From assembly GCA_029959195.1 (NCBI GenBank), contig CP114122.1, positions 868,001 to 932,000 of the forward strand: a DNA stretch of 64,000 nt, written 5' to 3'. Positions 11,321-23,836 of this stretch are shown here, one piece after another. The position numbers and the translations under genes are program-made. Source of the stretch: Dictyophora rubrovolvata (Eukaryota; Basidiomycota; Agaricomycetes; Phallales; Phallaceae). Every line of letters begins with the position of its first letter. Within the stretch, counting starts at the first letter, position 1. The notes beneath the pieces were generated by a model that searched no databases, had not been told where the DNA came from, and worked only from the letters and a program-made list of their open reading frames with translations.

Positions 11321-12191
11321 TTACTCGTCGAACAAGCCACGAGGACGAGGTGTCTGAGGCGGCAAAGGGGCCGGAACGGAAGGTGCTTTCGGTGTCGGTT
11401 GAACAAGCGGATTCGCTATAAGAGAATAATACGTGTTAACATGAAGGTCGGGTTCTTCAAATTAAGAAGAAGAAAAAAGAGGGAAAACACGTTCGCGTGT
11501 GAGAACGGGAAGGTTGTTCCAAGTTGTTAAAATAATGATATATAAAAAGAGTGGGGAAAAATCAGAGAATGATAAGGAATAAGTAACGCACGTTTCCAGG
11601 TTGCCCAGGCGGGAAGTGGTTTGGCTTCTGGAGGGGGAGGAGGAGCAGCTACCGGTGCGGGAAGAGATTTAGGCTCTTTCTTGTGTGCAATGGCCTTTTT
11701 GTTGACAGTTCGCCATGCGGGTTTCGCAGGACCTGCTGCGGCTTCCTCCTCTGGTGGTGGAACAGCTTCGGGTGCTGCAGGTTCTGGTAACTACGCAAAC
11801 AAAAACAAAAGTATGAGGTCAATCATATTCGCTCTCCCGCAGTGAACACATCGGACGCACTTTTGGTTTCCAATCGGGAGCGTATTCTCCTCCGGCACCG
11901 TGTTTTGACTTTACAGCCATGAGTTCAGCGATTTCACTGGAAATGCATTGTCACGAAGAGAGCGATCCTTGGGTCTTGTTCTAGCTTACAATTGCAATGC
12001 ACGTCGCTCATCTCTGAGCTTTCCAACTTCTTGAAGCAGAATACGCACTTCAGATGCGAGTGCTTTGCTGAAATCGTTCAGGTATCTGACAAGTTGTTTG
12101 TGAATTGATCAGTCCCGTCATCAAACGTTTTTCGCTGTCCGCTGGCTACTCACTTGGGTGGTGCACCTTTGTAGGTCGATTTGTTAGACAT
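11321..12191 (-). CDS. small coiled-coil, Pro/Ala-rich protein, unknown function
   Basis: Five minus-strand exons, 12191-12154, 12085-11990, 11936-11861, 11790-11592 and 11415-11321, join without a frame break into 167 residues. The reading is supported by consistent GT/AG sites and an ATG in good context (MSNKSTYKGAPPKYLND). Residues about 14-52 form a charged heptad-like helix (EVRILLQEVGKLRDERRALQ). Then comes a Pro/Ala/Glu linker, a basic patch (RTVNKKAIAHKKEPK) and a Pro-rich tail ending RPRGLFDE. No enzyme motif is visible; it resembles an adaptor or scaffold. No single exon is long enough to be seen as an ORF. It converges on the phospholipase C gene. Confidence 0.75.
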
Positions 12192-12593
12192 CGTCTAGAT
12201 AATGGTTTGAGAAAGAGAGAAAGAAAAGTCGAGTAAAGGGACGGGTCAATTGCTGAAATAGGGTTCTCGTGATAAATCTTTGTTGGGTGCAATGAGGCGG
12301 CGCTGGCCGAGAAAAAGTCCCAGAAGCCTCGTGCCCGGAAAACTGGCTGCCGTTTCACTGAGCTGCTTGTCATGCCCTTACGCATACCGAGTGCACCATG
12401 TTTACACGCTCTTGTGCTTGGTGAAGTGAAGAAAAGGAGACTTTGTGAACATTTTGACAAGCTCAGCGAATGGCTGATGCTTTGGCGTGTATTACGTGCG
12501 GATTCTGTGCCGCAAAAGCGGAGAACCGTCACGCAGAGAAGTCTGTTTGGTCTTGTTTGGTCTCGGCGTCTGCGTCATACAGCATCTTCAGAA
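12192..12593. other. divergent promoter region
   Basis: About 400 bp between the divergent coiled-coil gene and MIC10 copy 1; it should carry both promoters. The TTGTTTGG-containing stretch just before MIC10 recurs before MIC10 copy 2 at about 19.73 kb, so the duplication included 5' flank. Confidence 0.4.
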
Positions 12594-13099
12594 ATGTCTG
12601 CTCGCAGTGAGAATGTTGTCGTACAGAAAGTAAGTGAAAGAATTTAAAAAAAAACAGAATTTCTATAACCAATGAAATTCTAGTATGACCGCTGTTGTAC
12701 GTATCTCTCGCTCTCGTATTCACCGGGCACGACCTCACCTGTACCTTAACTACCCAAACATTGCACAGTGGCAGATTTAATTGTAAAAGCGTGCGTATCA
12801 AGAATCCTTCGTTTTTTTCATATCGTCTAACTCCCCGTGTAGCGGTGTAGGTTTCGGCGTTGGTGTCGTTGCCTCCGTCGTCCTCTTCCGCCGTGCGTGT
12901 GTTTCTCATCCTGCTCGGCATACTTCAAGTATCTTGACGTAGCTGTTTTACTCTCTTAGGGCGTGCATGGCCTATCACATTATCAACTGGATTCGGACTA
13001 GGTACTGCTTATGCTGATTGTGATCGGTCGTTCAACCCGGCGCGGATACGAGGAACACGGATTCTTTCTAGAGACTCGCAAACACTTCCTGAACCATGA
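12594..13099 (+). CDS. MIC10: MICOS complex subunit MIC10, copy 1
   Basis: Five exons, 12594-12629, 12684-12696, 12769-12790, 12843-12892 and 12960-13099, give 86 residues. MIC10 is a small inner-mitochondrial-membrane protein whose two transmembrane hairpin segments oligomerise through glycine motifs to bend cristae junctions. Both motifs are present: GVGFGVGVVASVVLF in segment 1 and STGFGLGTAYADC in segment 2, joined by the positive loop RRRAWP. The conserved start of the fold (YDRCLADLIVKA) is built across three tiny exons of 13, 22 and 50 nt. The length fits the family. A second copy with identical intron positions lies at 19777-20303. Confidence 0.88.
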
Positions 13100-13682
13100 G
13101 GCTCAAAGCTTAGGGCCTTTGATTTACTGACAAGCATGGGACGCATTAAATACGAGACCCATCGTGTTTGATATGATACCAGTGATATCCATCATTCGAT
13201 GTTTTCGACGTGGAGTCGCCTGTCAGGGAATTTCGTTGACATACAAAATACAAAGGGGCTCCGAAACCAAGCCCCGAGTCGACAACAACGTCTTTTGTTT
13301 GTATTCGTGCCCGAGAGGTGTCGCCGAAACGGTCTCAGTTCTTAATAAAGGTCTATGACAGCCGTCGTCCGTGTCTTCCGTATGTCCATTTGATTTTGTG
13401 AGTGTCAGTGCCGAACCAATTAAGTCTGTTGGCAGCAACTGCAAATCTTCCAAAGGTGTGCGGAACAGCCTTTTGGTGAGCTCGATGAGCCAAGAGTCAA
13501 GGGGACTGAAAGGGGACTAAGTTCTATGGAACAATATAGGGAGTTCTTAAGATACTTTTACAAAGCTAAAAATGGAATCGAATTTCGACTGTTAGTGAGC
13601 ACGCGTTTTCTCTGGAAAGATTCAAAGAATAATGATAGGTAAGGACGATGGTAAGAAAAAAAGGAAGGAACAATGGCCGGCA
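13100..13682. other. 3' flank of MIC10 copy 1, duplicated
   Basis: The segment around 13330-13380, with CTTAATAAAGGTCTATGACAG, matches 20632-20665 downstream of MIC10 copy 2. A minus-strand frame at 13223-13453 and one at 20523-20822 share a weakly similar stretch (GCHRPLLRTETV versus GRHGPLLGIKTV). This is duplicated flank rather than a proven gene. Confidence 0.35.
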
Positions 13683-15362
13683 TCACTCGCATGCTAGAAT
13701 GGACAAGCCAATATGTCTTGAGGCGCCACTATCTTCAAATTCTCGCTTTGCATGTTGAACGGGGTCTTCCCCAAAATCATGGAATGGAGACCGCACAATT
13801 GAACGATCCGTCATGAATTCGATGCTTTCCAGAGATATAGACCCCACATCAACTGATTTTTCTTCCCATTCACGTAAGCGCAAAAGAAATCTAGCTGTCA
13901 TTAGGCTCGATATACTGTAAAGGTGCGAGGTCAAATTAGCCCATTGCCTTCAATGCTCATCGTCAAACGTTTAATAGCACTTACGGTAACGTCAGTGCGT
14001 TAATAAGTTTTTTGATGAAATCGTTTGACTGGATCAGTCGTTAGTATTTACTAGTGACTGTGATTGGATTCGCCTACTGATGCGACCTTGAAAACCTCTT
14101 AGGCTAGCAGATGAAATAATTTAAATCAAGCAAACTCACAAAGTCAAGGATCAAGGCCGCTAGAGTGAACCCGAAAACGGTCCTTGAAGATGTATGTATA
14201 TAAGCTCTCTTCAATCAAGGGAGCGCGTATGTGTAATGTTTTACCCGAAATATAAAACACCTAACAAAACTTCAGTTAGAATTGAATAAATGATCCCCGG
14301 CCTTCACATACTTTGTTCAAAAACGAGGAAATTGATGCTGTCCTTCCGAGACCGCCAATTTCCTTGATACCAAAGTGCCTGAACGCATCGACCGATCGCC
14401 AACACAGCCAGCGAGGATTCGAGTACGACAACTAGAAGGGCTAGAATGGTACCACCTAAACAGGTGTTTATGTATTCGCCAGGAAGAGGGTATATGACAT
14501 ACTACTAAATTCGGAAATCAAAATCATTTCGGGATGATATAACCCAGTAGATATGTATGTAACTCACATGACGATGGGTGAATTCACAGCAGCTTGGCCC
14601 GGACATCTCACAGTGATTACGTGTACCTAAAAAAAATAAGTCTCAGCGCGGAAAAACAAAGCGTAAATAGTACTATTATAATCGACGCACGACGTCGACG
14701 AAAACACACGTAAATCCAAGAGCACCAAAGACGACAAGAATCAAACGACTCGAATCATAGACTGCATACGTCCGCATTATCCATACGGCTATACAAGTAC
14801 TTGAGTTTCAAACATGCCACCCCGGGCGTCCAACAGAACCAAAACTAAATCGCTTACTGATAACGGAAGCGCGACCTACTACGCTCAGTGAGCTGGAAAT
14901 GAGATACCCAGTATTACAATCGTCTGAAAGCTAATTTAAGTTTCGTCAGTTAAATCGAAGAAGTATTTTATTAATAAAATAGAATAATAAATGCATACTT
15001 TCCCAGTTATTGCCAGCGTGTAGACAATGTTTGCGACAAGAGCATAGCGGCAGAATATATAGAGGAATGTCGAAAAGCGAAACCTTTGACGCCATATGTA
15101 TCGAACCTCTCCCGGGAGTGTAAGAAAATAGTCATAATATAAAAGTACTGAGGCACATGTCAGGCTGCGCAGACGATGAACAATCTCGAGGAATTACCTA
15201 GGCTAGAATATTGTATGCACATCTGCACCATGCTAGTAGTGAATTGGTTCAATGTCTAGGTCAGTGGTCAGTTAGTACCAGACTCACCGCGGACTGTTTA
15301 TCTGAACCATGATTTCCTTCAAAAATCGGGGTATTAAGCCCCAGCAGAATTTCACAAGACAT
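13683..15362 (-). CDS. DUF6533-type multi-pass membrane protein, copy A
   Basis: Minus strand. Exons that read well: 15362-15288 (start MSCEILLGLNTPIFEGN), 15184-14999, 14930-14858, 14788-14691, 14626-14568, a block about 14440-14300, and the last exon 13914-13683. Exon 2 holds the DUF6533 signature LLYYDYFLTLPGEVRYIW. Later segments are hydrophobic: ISSSLSVVGRASV, SSRLILVVFGALGF, GTILALLVVVLES, TVFGFTLAALILDF. The end is LMTARFLLRLREWE plus a polar tail. The family is a group of about seven-helix membrane proteins abundant in agaricomycetes, function unknown. The join between 14568 and about 14440 does not close in frame with simple GT/AG sites in either copy, so a micro-exon or unusual splice is likely there. 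It is a tandem paralogue of 16399-18027. Confidence 0.75.
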
Positions 15363-16398
15363 GACCTGAAAGGCCCTTGCTTAAATGTCCTGCAGCTATA
15401 AAAAGAATGTTCCGTGGCTGTATGGCGATGTTTGGACTAACTCCTGACAGTTTCGCAAAATTGCGGCTTAATGGTTCCGGCATAGCCTTCCTTCATCGAT
15501 TGTCAATTGGTTATTAAATTGCCGTAGTTGAAAAGTGCTGGGCGGTTGTTGAGTCATTTCAGATTGAAGAAAATACTGAATAGTACTCCCCGTGAGGTAG
15601 AGACTAGGTCGAATAGCAGTTCTATGACCGCCCAACTCATTCTTTCGTTCTACTTACTTTTCCCTCCGAACTTTCTTCAAAAATGCGGGGGAGGTCGCTC
15701 AAATGCCTCGTTTTCGAGGGGAGTACTATACTCAGATGTTTATATTGAGTGAGATTCTTTGATCGAAGACGTTAAGTTATGTCTTGAACCGTATTATATT
15801 AAGGACGGTTCTGCCAGTGTGTTTAATTCAAAAAAGAAAACATTGCCCTTTCTATTGACGTTATGTCCATTCAACGTACCTGAAGGCTGGACCAATGAAA
15901 TTTAAATTCCTAAAGGGTTTGAATAAATGACAACTTGAATGTGACTGCAGATCCTTTGTTATTAACACACGTTCGTCCCACCTCCAATGAATGCTCAAAC
16001 CGTGTATTTGGCGCAACCGAATTCAAATATGCAATCTATGTTAAGGTCAAAAGAGTTGCCACGACTCTGGCTGATTCGGGAGCAACGCCTGTAGCTGTCA
16101 ATTGTGTCGGGGCGCGCGGAACAGCTATCCATTGACAGTAAGTCGGAACTAAACAACTCATGTTACTATGGAACAATACAAGAAACGCACTAATGACGTC
16201 TTTCAACTAGGTTTACAAAGTGAAAAATTCGTGAAAGAGTATAATATACGTTTACTGTTTACGACTGTTAGTGGCTAAAGGCATTTCTGGTTCTTTTTGG
16301 AAGATTCATTTGAAAGATAAAAAAGGAAAGAGAGGAGCGGTCATAACTCGGTATGCAACGTGCCATCACAACTCGTATTATACGCCAAGGTGGCGAAG
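15363..16398. other. spacer between DUF6533 copies, partly duplicated
   Basis: Non-coding or unrecognised. The stretch 15745-15800 (starting GATTCTTTGATCGAAGACG) and the stretch 15947-16027 each have a recognisable partner at about 18463-18520 and 18768-18850, upstream of copy B. The tandem duplication therefore included roughly 0.7 kb of upstream sequence. Confidence 0.45.
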
Positions 16399-18027
16399 CT
16401 AGTTTGTTTGAGTCCCACTACCTTCATCCCGCTTTGCACACTGAACCGGGTCTTCCCCAAAATCACTGAACGCAGACCGCACAACTGAACGACCTGCCAC
16501 AAATTCGATGCTCTCCATCGTCGATACAGCTGTCACATTATCTGGTTTTTCTTCCCATTCACGTAAATGCAAAAGAAATCTAGCTGTCATTAGGCCCGAT
16601 ATACTGTAAAGGTGCGAGGTCAAATTAGCCCATTGCCTTCAATGCCCATCGTCAAACGTTTGATAGCACTTACGGTAACGTCAGTGCGTTAATAAGTTTT
16701 TTGATGAAATCGTTTGACTAGATCAGTCGTTAGTATTTACTAATGACTGTGATTGGATTCGCCTACTGATGCGACCTTGAAAACCTCTTAGCAGATGAAA
16801 TAATTTAAATCAAGCAGACTTACAAAATCGAGGATCAACGCTGTTAGAGTGAACCCGAATACGGTCCTTTGAAAATGTATGTATATGAGCTCTTTCCTCA
16901 ATCGCAGGAGAGTATATGCAGTAACATTTACCCGAAATATAAAACACCTAACAAAGCTTCAGTTTTAAAAACAAAATAATCGCCTATTCTCACATACTTT
17001 GTTCAAGAACGCGGAAATTGGTGCTATCCTTCTGGGTCCGCCAATTTCCTTGATTCCAAAGTGCTTGAACACATCGACCGATCGTCAACACGGCAAGCGA
17101 GGTTTCAAGTATGACAACTAGAAGGGCCAGAACGGTGCCACCTAGAGAGGGTGTTATAATCTACCTACCAAGCAGGGGAAGTATATAACATACTGCTGGA
17201 TTCGGGAACAAAACAGTGTTAGGATAACATAAATACTGGCCCCGTGGATATATAACTCACATGGCGATGGGCGATTTTACAGCAGCATGGCCTGGGCATC
17301 GCACGGTGGGAACATGAACCTAGAAAACAAGCTTCGATATAACAAACAAACAAGGCACGATCGACGTACGATATCAATGAAACAGCAAGCAAGTCCGAGA
17401 ATACCAAAGAAGACAAGAATCAAGCGACTCGCGCCATAGACTGCATAGGTTCGCATTATCCATACGGCTATACGAGAATTTTAGTCTCAAACTTGCCACT
17501 ACCTTGTTTAACAGAGCTGAATCCAAATCGCTTACTGATAACGCAAGCGCGACCTACTACGCTCAGTGCGCTGGAAATGATGTATCCGGCATTGCAACCA
17601 GCTGAGAGCTGATGCATCATTGTTTTGTCAGTACAAGTCGAAAAGATGATGAAATAAAATAATAACATACCTTTTCTGTTATTGCCAGCAGGTAAAGAAC
17701 GTTTGAGACAAGAGCATAACGACTGAATATATAGAGGAACGTTGAAAAGCGAAATCTTTGCCTCCACATGTATCGAACTTCTCTAGGGAAAGTAAGGAGA
17801 TAGTCATAGTATAAAAGTGCTGAAGTGCATGTCAGGTTGCGCAGACGATGAACAGTCTCGAGGAATTACCTAGGCTAGAATATTGTATGCATAGCTGTAC
17901 CATGCTAGTGGCTAGTTAGTTCAAGTCTAGGTCAGTTGTCAGTGGGTGACAGACTCACCGTGGACTGTTTATCTGAACCATATTTTGCTTTCAAGATTGG
18001 GGGCGTAAGTGGAAATTCGCAAGACAT
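16399..18027 (-). CDS. DUF6533-type multi-pass membrane protein, copy B
   Basis: Minus-strand tandem copy of the gene at 13683-15362 with the same exon layout. It starts MSCEFPLTPPILKAKYG (exon 18027-17959). The DUF6533 signature reads LLYYDYLLTFPREVRYMW. Further blocks are ISSALSVVGRACV, VWIMRTYAVYGASRLI, VHVPTVRCPGHA, GTVLALLVVILET, TVFGFTLTALILDF and a last exon 16603-16399 ending GSGTQTN. The cytosolic tail differs from copy A. The same junction near 17230-17140 is unresolved, which argues for an unusual but shared splice rather than decay. Function unknown; membrane location inferred from the helices. Confidence 0.75.
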
Positions 18028-19776
18028 TACTTGAAAGACCCCCCTTTAAATTTTCTTGAAGCTACATGTACAAAGCTGTGAAAAAAATAAATATTATTAT
18101 GAGGGTTTGGCTTCATCGAGTAGCTCTAACTTCAAAATCTGCACAATCCAGGTTTGGATGGCAGTGGAGAATCAGGAGGCCGCGCATGTGGATATCAAAT
18201 TGCCTCACTGGCACTCGATGGATACCAGATTATTAACCTTTAATAACCCCAGTCAACGGGAGCTGAGTGATTGATAGACTGTAGTTTGGAGATATTATTT
18301 CCTTAGCGTTCTGCCCGTTAGGAAGAAATTAGTAATGTCGCTAATAGGTTTATGACTGCGCGACGTTATTTACCTCCCCACCCGCACATTTTTTTGAAAT
18401 ACGTTAAGAATCCATTTGGCGGCATTATTTTTGAGCTGTGATCAGAGATTTGCAACGAGTTAGATTCTTTGATCGAGGATATCAAAGTATTGCTTATGGA
18501 GAGACCACGAGTGTGTTCAGCGGGGCCGCTGATACGGCAAGCCGAGTTAATATTGGTGGATTGCAACGATTTGATGAATAGTACTATGTATCTGGGCGAA
18601 CAACACTATTGCAGTTCTTGGCCTTCCAGTTCGGGAATTGGACACGTGGTTCTGCCTCTAATTCAAGTAAGAAAGAGATATTTGATGACCATGTTAATTC
18701 GACGCATCATCAGATCATAGGGGATTTGCAGGAAATGATGGGCAAATCATAACCATGATGTGATGATTGCAAATCCTTTAACTTAACACACGTTTGTGCT
18801 ACTTCCAATGAATGCAACAAACGTGCGTTTGGAGCAACCAGATTTGAATTTTCGAAGTTCATAAGAAGGATAACCAAGTCGGATTACATCAAAGATCTGC
18901 GATGGTCGCTCAGAAGCAGCGCCAAGTGCCACGACGCGCAGGAGTTGACAAGAATCTATAGAGCGCCCCAGTGAATTAAAGTTAGTGGCTGTATTCACCA
19001 CCATCAGTATACTTAGGTATCGAAGGCAACAAGATGATTCTGAGTGTTTCCTTCTAACTTTGAATAGAATAGACACTAAGAACAACTGATCGGTACCGGG
19101 GAAACCCGGGAGTCTAGAAAGCTCGTACCACTATGCCAGAAACTTGCTATTTCAGCACTCATTTAGGTAGATCATATTCCAAGCAATTTTGACAGCGAAG
19201 TCGGTAGGTATAAAGTTGAAGGGGTACAGATGGACAAACTATCAAGGAGGTTGACAAAACAACGGCCTATTGCTTAACCGATGGTTTCTGCCAAAATTCA
19301 CCTCGGAACCGAGGTCTAATAGCGGTTCGTTTTCATCTGAACCGGAAGACGCAGGAGATGCAGAACAATTGAACAGTCATATCTTTCGCAACCGAGTTTA
19401 TTGAGTATATTCATCCTAACAACGGAGGAAGCTCACTCATCTGATTTTATTGTGTTGGTTCTAGTGGATCTGCTAATGATGCAAGTGACCTCAACTTAAA
19501 CGTTAAGACATTAAACAAACACATGTAAAGCTGCATTCGGCGGTGCTTTCGCGTTGCTCCCAAACTAGCAAACAGCTGACAGTACTGCAACTTGGAAGAG
19601 ACATACATAGTCATTGAGACGCGGATTATAACGTCCGAATGACACCTGAAAGTGTAATGTCAATGAATGGCACATACGGATTTTTGACATGTACAGTGCG
19701 CTCGCCGCGTGGAGAATGTAATGATTTGTTTGTTCTTGTTTGGTTGGGCGGCTACGTCTCATTACTTTCAGAAATC
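18028..19776. other. spacer with duplicated fragments, no clear gene
   Basis: About 1.7 kb. The left part, 18463-18850, is homologous to 15745-16027. The right part approaches MIC10 copy 2 and includes its promoter. An 83-codon frame at 18469-18720 lies inside the duplicated fragment but is not conserved as a frame in the partner. Confidence 0.35.
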
Positions 19777-20303
19777 ATGTCCTCCAGTAATACTTCGAGT
19801 GAGAACGCTGTTGTGCAAAAAGTGAGTGAAAAAGGAGGCGGACTAAACTTTTGAATGCAACTGACAGGTTTGTCTAGTATGACCGCTGTTGTACGTATTT
19901 TTCGTTCTTGTATATCATCTGGCACTACCTCACTCTTGTCCCTCCCTGACTGTTCAAAAAAATCACTATAGTGGCGGATTTCATTGTGAAGGCGTGCGTA
20001 TCAAGAATTCTTCATTTTTTTTCATATCATCCAACTCCCCATATAGCGGTGTAGGTTTCGGCATTGGTGTCGTTGCGTCTGTCATCCTCTTCCGCCGTGC
20101 GTGTGCCTCTCAACCTGCTTGGCATACTTCAAGTATCTTGACGTAGCTGTTTTACTCTCTTAGGGCGTGCATGGCCTATCACATTATCGACTGGATTCGG
20201 ACTAGGTGCTGCTTATGCTGACTGTGATCGGTCCTTCAACCCGGCGCGGATACAAGGAACAAGGATTCTCCGCAGAGACTCGCAGACACATTCTGAATCA
20301 TAG
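19777..20303 (+). CDS. MIC10: MICOS complex subunit MIC10, copy 2
   Basis: Exons 19777-19821, 19878-19890, 19972-19993, 20047-20096 and 20164-20303 encode 89 residues. Intron positions and the lengths of exons 2-5 equal those of copy 1; only exon 1 is longer, with a Ser-rich start MSSSNTSSENAVVQK. The glycine motifs GVGFGIGVVASVILF and STGFGLGAAYADC are intact, as is the RRRAWP loop. The two proteins differ mainly at the N- and C-termini. Nothing suggests decay, so both may be made. Role as for copy 1; whether they share or divide it cannot be told from sequence. Confidence 0.86.
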
Positions 20304-21960
20304 GGCCAAAGACCTAAGGCCTGAAGGCCTCGGTTTGCTTAGAAGGATGAGATCCGTTGAATACAGGAATTGTCGTTTGTGTATATATCGAGCACTAGAC
20401 CATACATCAGCAATACTTGTAACCTGGCGCTTTCAAAATAGGTGCTCCTATCAGCAGCCTTTCATTAGCATACGAGATACGAAAGAGAGCTCTTCAGTTT
20501 TGCAACCGATTCTATGTACAATCTACAAGCTCTCTTCTGTGTTATCTCGGTTTGTTGTTTCCTTTTTTCCGGTCGTGGCATCCTTTGTTTGTGTTTGAGC
20601 CCAGTGCTCTGGAAAAGGAGTCTTCGTGACAGTCTTAATTCCTAATAAAGGTCCATGACGGCCTTGCGCATCTGGTTGAGGCAGTCGTCGCTGTTCTTCT
20701 CCCCAAGCGACCCGCTTAAACAAGACGACTGTAGCAAATGTAATTGATGAGAACAAAACAGAAAGAATATACAAAATAAACAGACTAACAGCCCGAAACG
20801 ATGGCCAAGGGTAGGGCAACAATTATCGTTCGAATTCTGCTTGCATCATGAGGGAGTTTTTGGGACATGGGTATCAGCAAGTGCGGAGTTGAAATCTGCA
20901 TTCTTCATATCTCCTTACAACTTGTTTCCCCTGCACCCCATCTACATGACATATGAATTTAATTGTCATCACTATCACTGATGACTGTCATTTTGTACTG
21001 GGCCAGCGACCAGTCTAAGGTGCTATGCTCGTCCTCAGGGAAGACTCGACTTGATCCAAGCGTTTAGCCCCGGGTAATCTACAACATTTACCCTTTCAGA
21101 GATGTACAAAGGTCATGCTTTACCCAACCCTATTAATAATTTGGCCACAAAGTCTCTTCCAAGTTCCTTCGTGCCATGGCAAAAATAGCGAAAGTAATTG
21201 TTGGCTTTCAACGTCACGATGTCGGAATATTGGCGGCGCGCACTCGGTCAACACTCGGTTCCACACCACTGTCGCAGCAGTAGAAGTCGTGCTGATGAGG
21301 ATAACACCGAATCGGTATGATTGCTCGTGGAATACACCGACAGAACGTTCTCCAAGAAAGTCTTAATCTATGACGACGCGTCTGCATTCTGTCGCGGCTG
21401 TAAGTTCTCGCTGTTCTTCCTTCAAACTGCCCCCTTGGATACGGCAATAAATAATAAGAACAAGCTAGAACTCGCTGAAAGTATAGTGATATGATTAGGT
21501 GACGACTAGTATCGGTTATTCACTGCTAGCCGTGCACGATCGGAAAACCATATTCGATGGCACTCTCAGGCTGTCAATTTTTCTCAACAGATTTCCAGTT
21601 ACCGGCCACTCCTTGCACCTTGTTCCTTTTGCATGCCGAACCGTATGACTTTTGACAGTTGTGGCGGTTAATAGTCACCTTTGACATCTTGGCTTGCCAA
21701 TCAAGTCCAAGTGTGATCTACCTGACTTGGCACGGAAAAGAAGATGGAAGCTCCCTAATTGTTTTGTGTTTATATGGTTCGCTTTCTCAAGTCTATTGAT
21801 GGAAAGGTGTATTTATACTACGTTCTCCTCATTGGCCAATGGAACTGGCAATACTACATAGTACACCTCCAGAAGTCGCGGAAATGTGCAGTCTCCGGGT
21901 CAGCGAAGCGTTATTAGCTTCACAACTCGATCGAGTGCATACCCACTTTCCTCAGTCAAC
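20304..21960. other. intergenic; one possible small membrane ORF
   Basis: About 1.65 kb. A minus-strand 99-codon frame at 20822-20523 has a hydrophobic helix (AVSLFILYILSVLFSS) followed by a basic and polar stretch. It could be a small membrane protein or chance, and part of it recurs downstream of MIC10 copy 1. The rest, 20.8-21.9 kb, shows only short frames. Confidence 0.3.
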
Positions 21961-23836
21961 ATGCACTTTTCACCCTACATCACCGTCCCCGAAGATAATG
22001 CAAAGATTTGTCCTCAAAAGCCTGCGTTCAAACTTCCGATATTGGACGGAAAACGAACTATCAAAGCATGGAGGAGTGTAACATATGACCAGTTGTATGG
22101 AAAGCTCAACACGACAGCAAAATACTGGATGCGAACCCTGAGACTACCTCTCGGATCTGTTGTTGGGTTATGGTAAAAATCTAATCTATCATGTTCGTCA
22201 TCTCGGCTACAGCACTAGTTATCCTTCAGGGTGTCTGGTATTCCATTCTCCGACTTCTTGCACATATTCAGTATAATGCGAGCTGGTTACATTCCCCACA
22301 TTCTGAATTCCAAGATCACGAACCTTGACGTCGTGAGAGCTTTGTTCAACGAGACATCTGCCTCCGCAATCATCCATGTGCCCTCGCTTTCGAAATGTGC
22401 CTCACGCTTGTCGGATCAGTTCTCATGTTATCCTGCATTAGATGCTGAGGAACTCCCAGAAGCGGAAGAAGATACGGATAATACGGTATCATTACCAAGT
22501 TCCGGTTCTATTGGCTTCAATGTTGACGATACCGTGGTGATTATACATACCTCGGGATCCATCTTCGGTCGTCCAAAGCTAGTCCGACTTAGTCAAAAAT
22601 GGTTTCAAGTAAACGTTGGTAAACTTCCACTCGTAAAAGGAGGCACTACTGTTCCAAGAATGGGTTCGGTTTGTCATGTAGGCCAACTTGGACGTGAGCT
22701 CCATTCGTTCATATGCACATATTGTTTAGTCTCTTATAAACCTGCAAGTCTCACTGTTATATTTCATGGAGAACACGTGTGTTGTCTTGCTCCCCTGGAT
22801 GGACTATACCACAGAAGAAATCATTCAGATGCACAAAGAATGTAATCTGACGGTGTTTGCCCAATTCTCACCGCTTCTATCCGAGACAATTCGGTTTGCG
22901 CAAACAAACTCACGGCTTCTAGAGGTACTCCAATCATATCCTTTAGTTTTCTACGCCGGCGGTGCACTAAACGAAGCTGAAATTGGATAGTGCAGGAAGA
23001 ACAAAATTGCCTTGAAGGTATATATATTTGTATGTATATCCACTGATCGTTTGGGATAACTCATGTTATGTAGACAGCTCTGGCTTCAACGGAAGTCGGT
23101 TATATGATGGTATCGTCCCTGAATAGTCCGTCATCACTGTCCCTGATAAAATCTGAAAATTGCTCCCACGCAATGCCTCCAATTGAGGACCGCAGCTCCG
23201 GGATAGAATCCCGATCATGCCTGTTGGAACCGGTTGTTCTTCCTGATTCTTGGGATTGCCCCGATGTATCGCTACGTGATCCTAAGGATGGTAAATTCCA
23301 TACCAGGGACCTTTTTGAAGAAATGAGTCCTAGAGTGTACGAGTACCGTTGTCGTCTTGACGATATTATCAGAATGCGTAATGGTAGAAATTGCGATACT
23401 AGGTAAGAGCCAGAAAGCCAAGCTTTTTCAAGTTTTTTCTTTTCTGATGGAAACAGATTCATCGAAAATGAGGTGTATAATCTACGCCGGGATCTCATCG
23501 CTACTTGCGTAGTCGTAGGAACCAACCGACCTTCTCCGGCACTGCTTGCGGAGTCGAGTCTTACTGCCGAAAACGACGGCCAAGAGCTAGTACGTCGTAT
23601 CGCTGAAAGAATTGAATCTCTCAATGAAGGTGGATACCCGCATGAGCGCATCTCCGCAAACCATATACTGGTTATAGCCAAAGATGGATTAGTCCAGACT
23701 GCGGTGAGTACTATGATGATTTAGAATATCTATTACTCAATGATACTTGGGGTTACACCAGCTAAATTACATACTGCAGTTTAAGCGAAATGTAAGTCGT
23801 GTGGCAGCGGAAGCTGAATTCAAGGATGAAATTTAA
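21961..23836 (+). pseudogene. AMP-forming adenylate ligase, degenerate copy
   Basis: Six exons, 21961-22172, 22230-22693, 22749-23017, 23074-23402, 23457-23703 and 23780-23836, align throughout with the neighbour at 25020-26882, with the same phases. Exon 3 carries an in-frame TAG at 22988-22990 where the neighbour has Trp. Core motifs are also eroded: the P-loop reads TSGSIFGRPK instead of TSGSTSGRPK, the A5 motif STEVG instead of MTETG, and the hinge motif RCRLDDIIRMRNGR instead of RGRLDDILIMKGAR. This combination points to loss of adenylation activity, not one sequencing error. A MITE sits three bases after the stop codon. Confidence 0.75.

Noticed and set aside
23100-23681. 193-codon minus-strand frame over the ligase pseudogene
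   Set aside because: Antisense to clearly homologous exons 4 and 5 of the ligase; codon-bias shadow.
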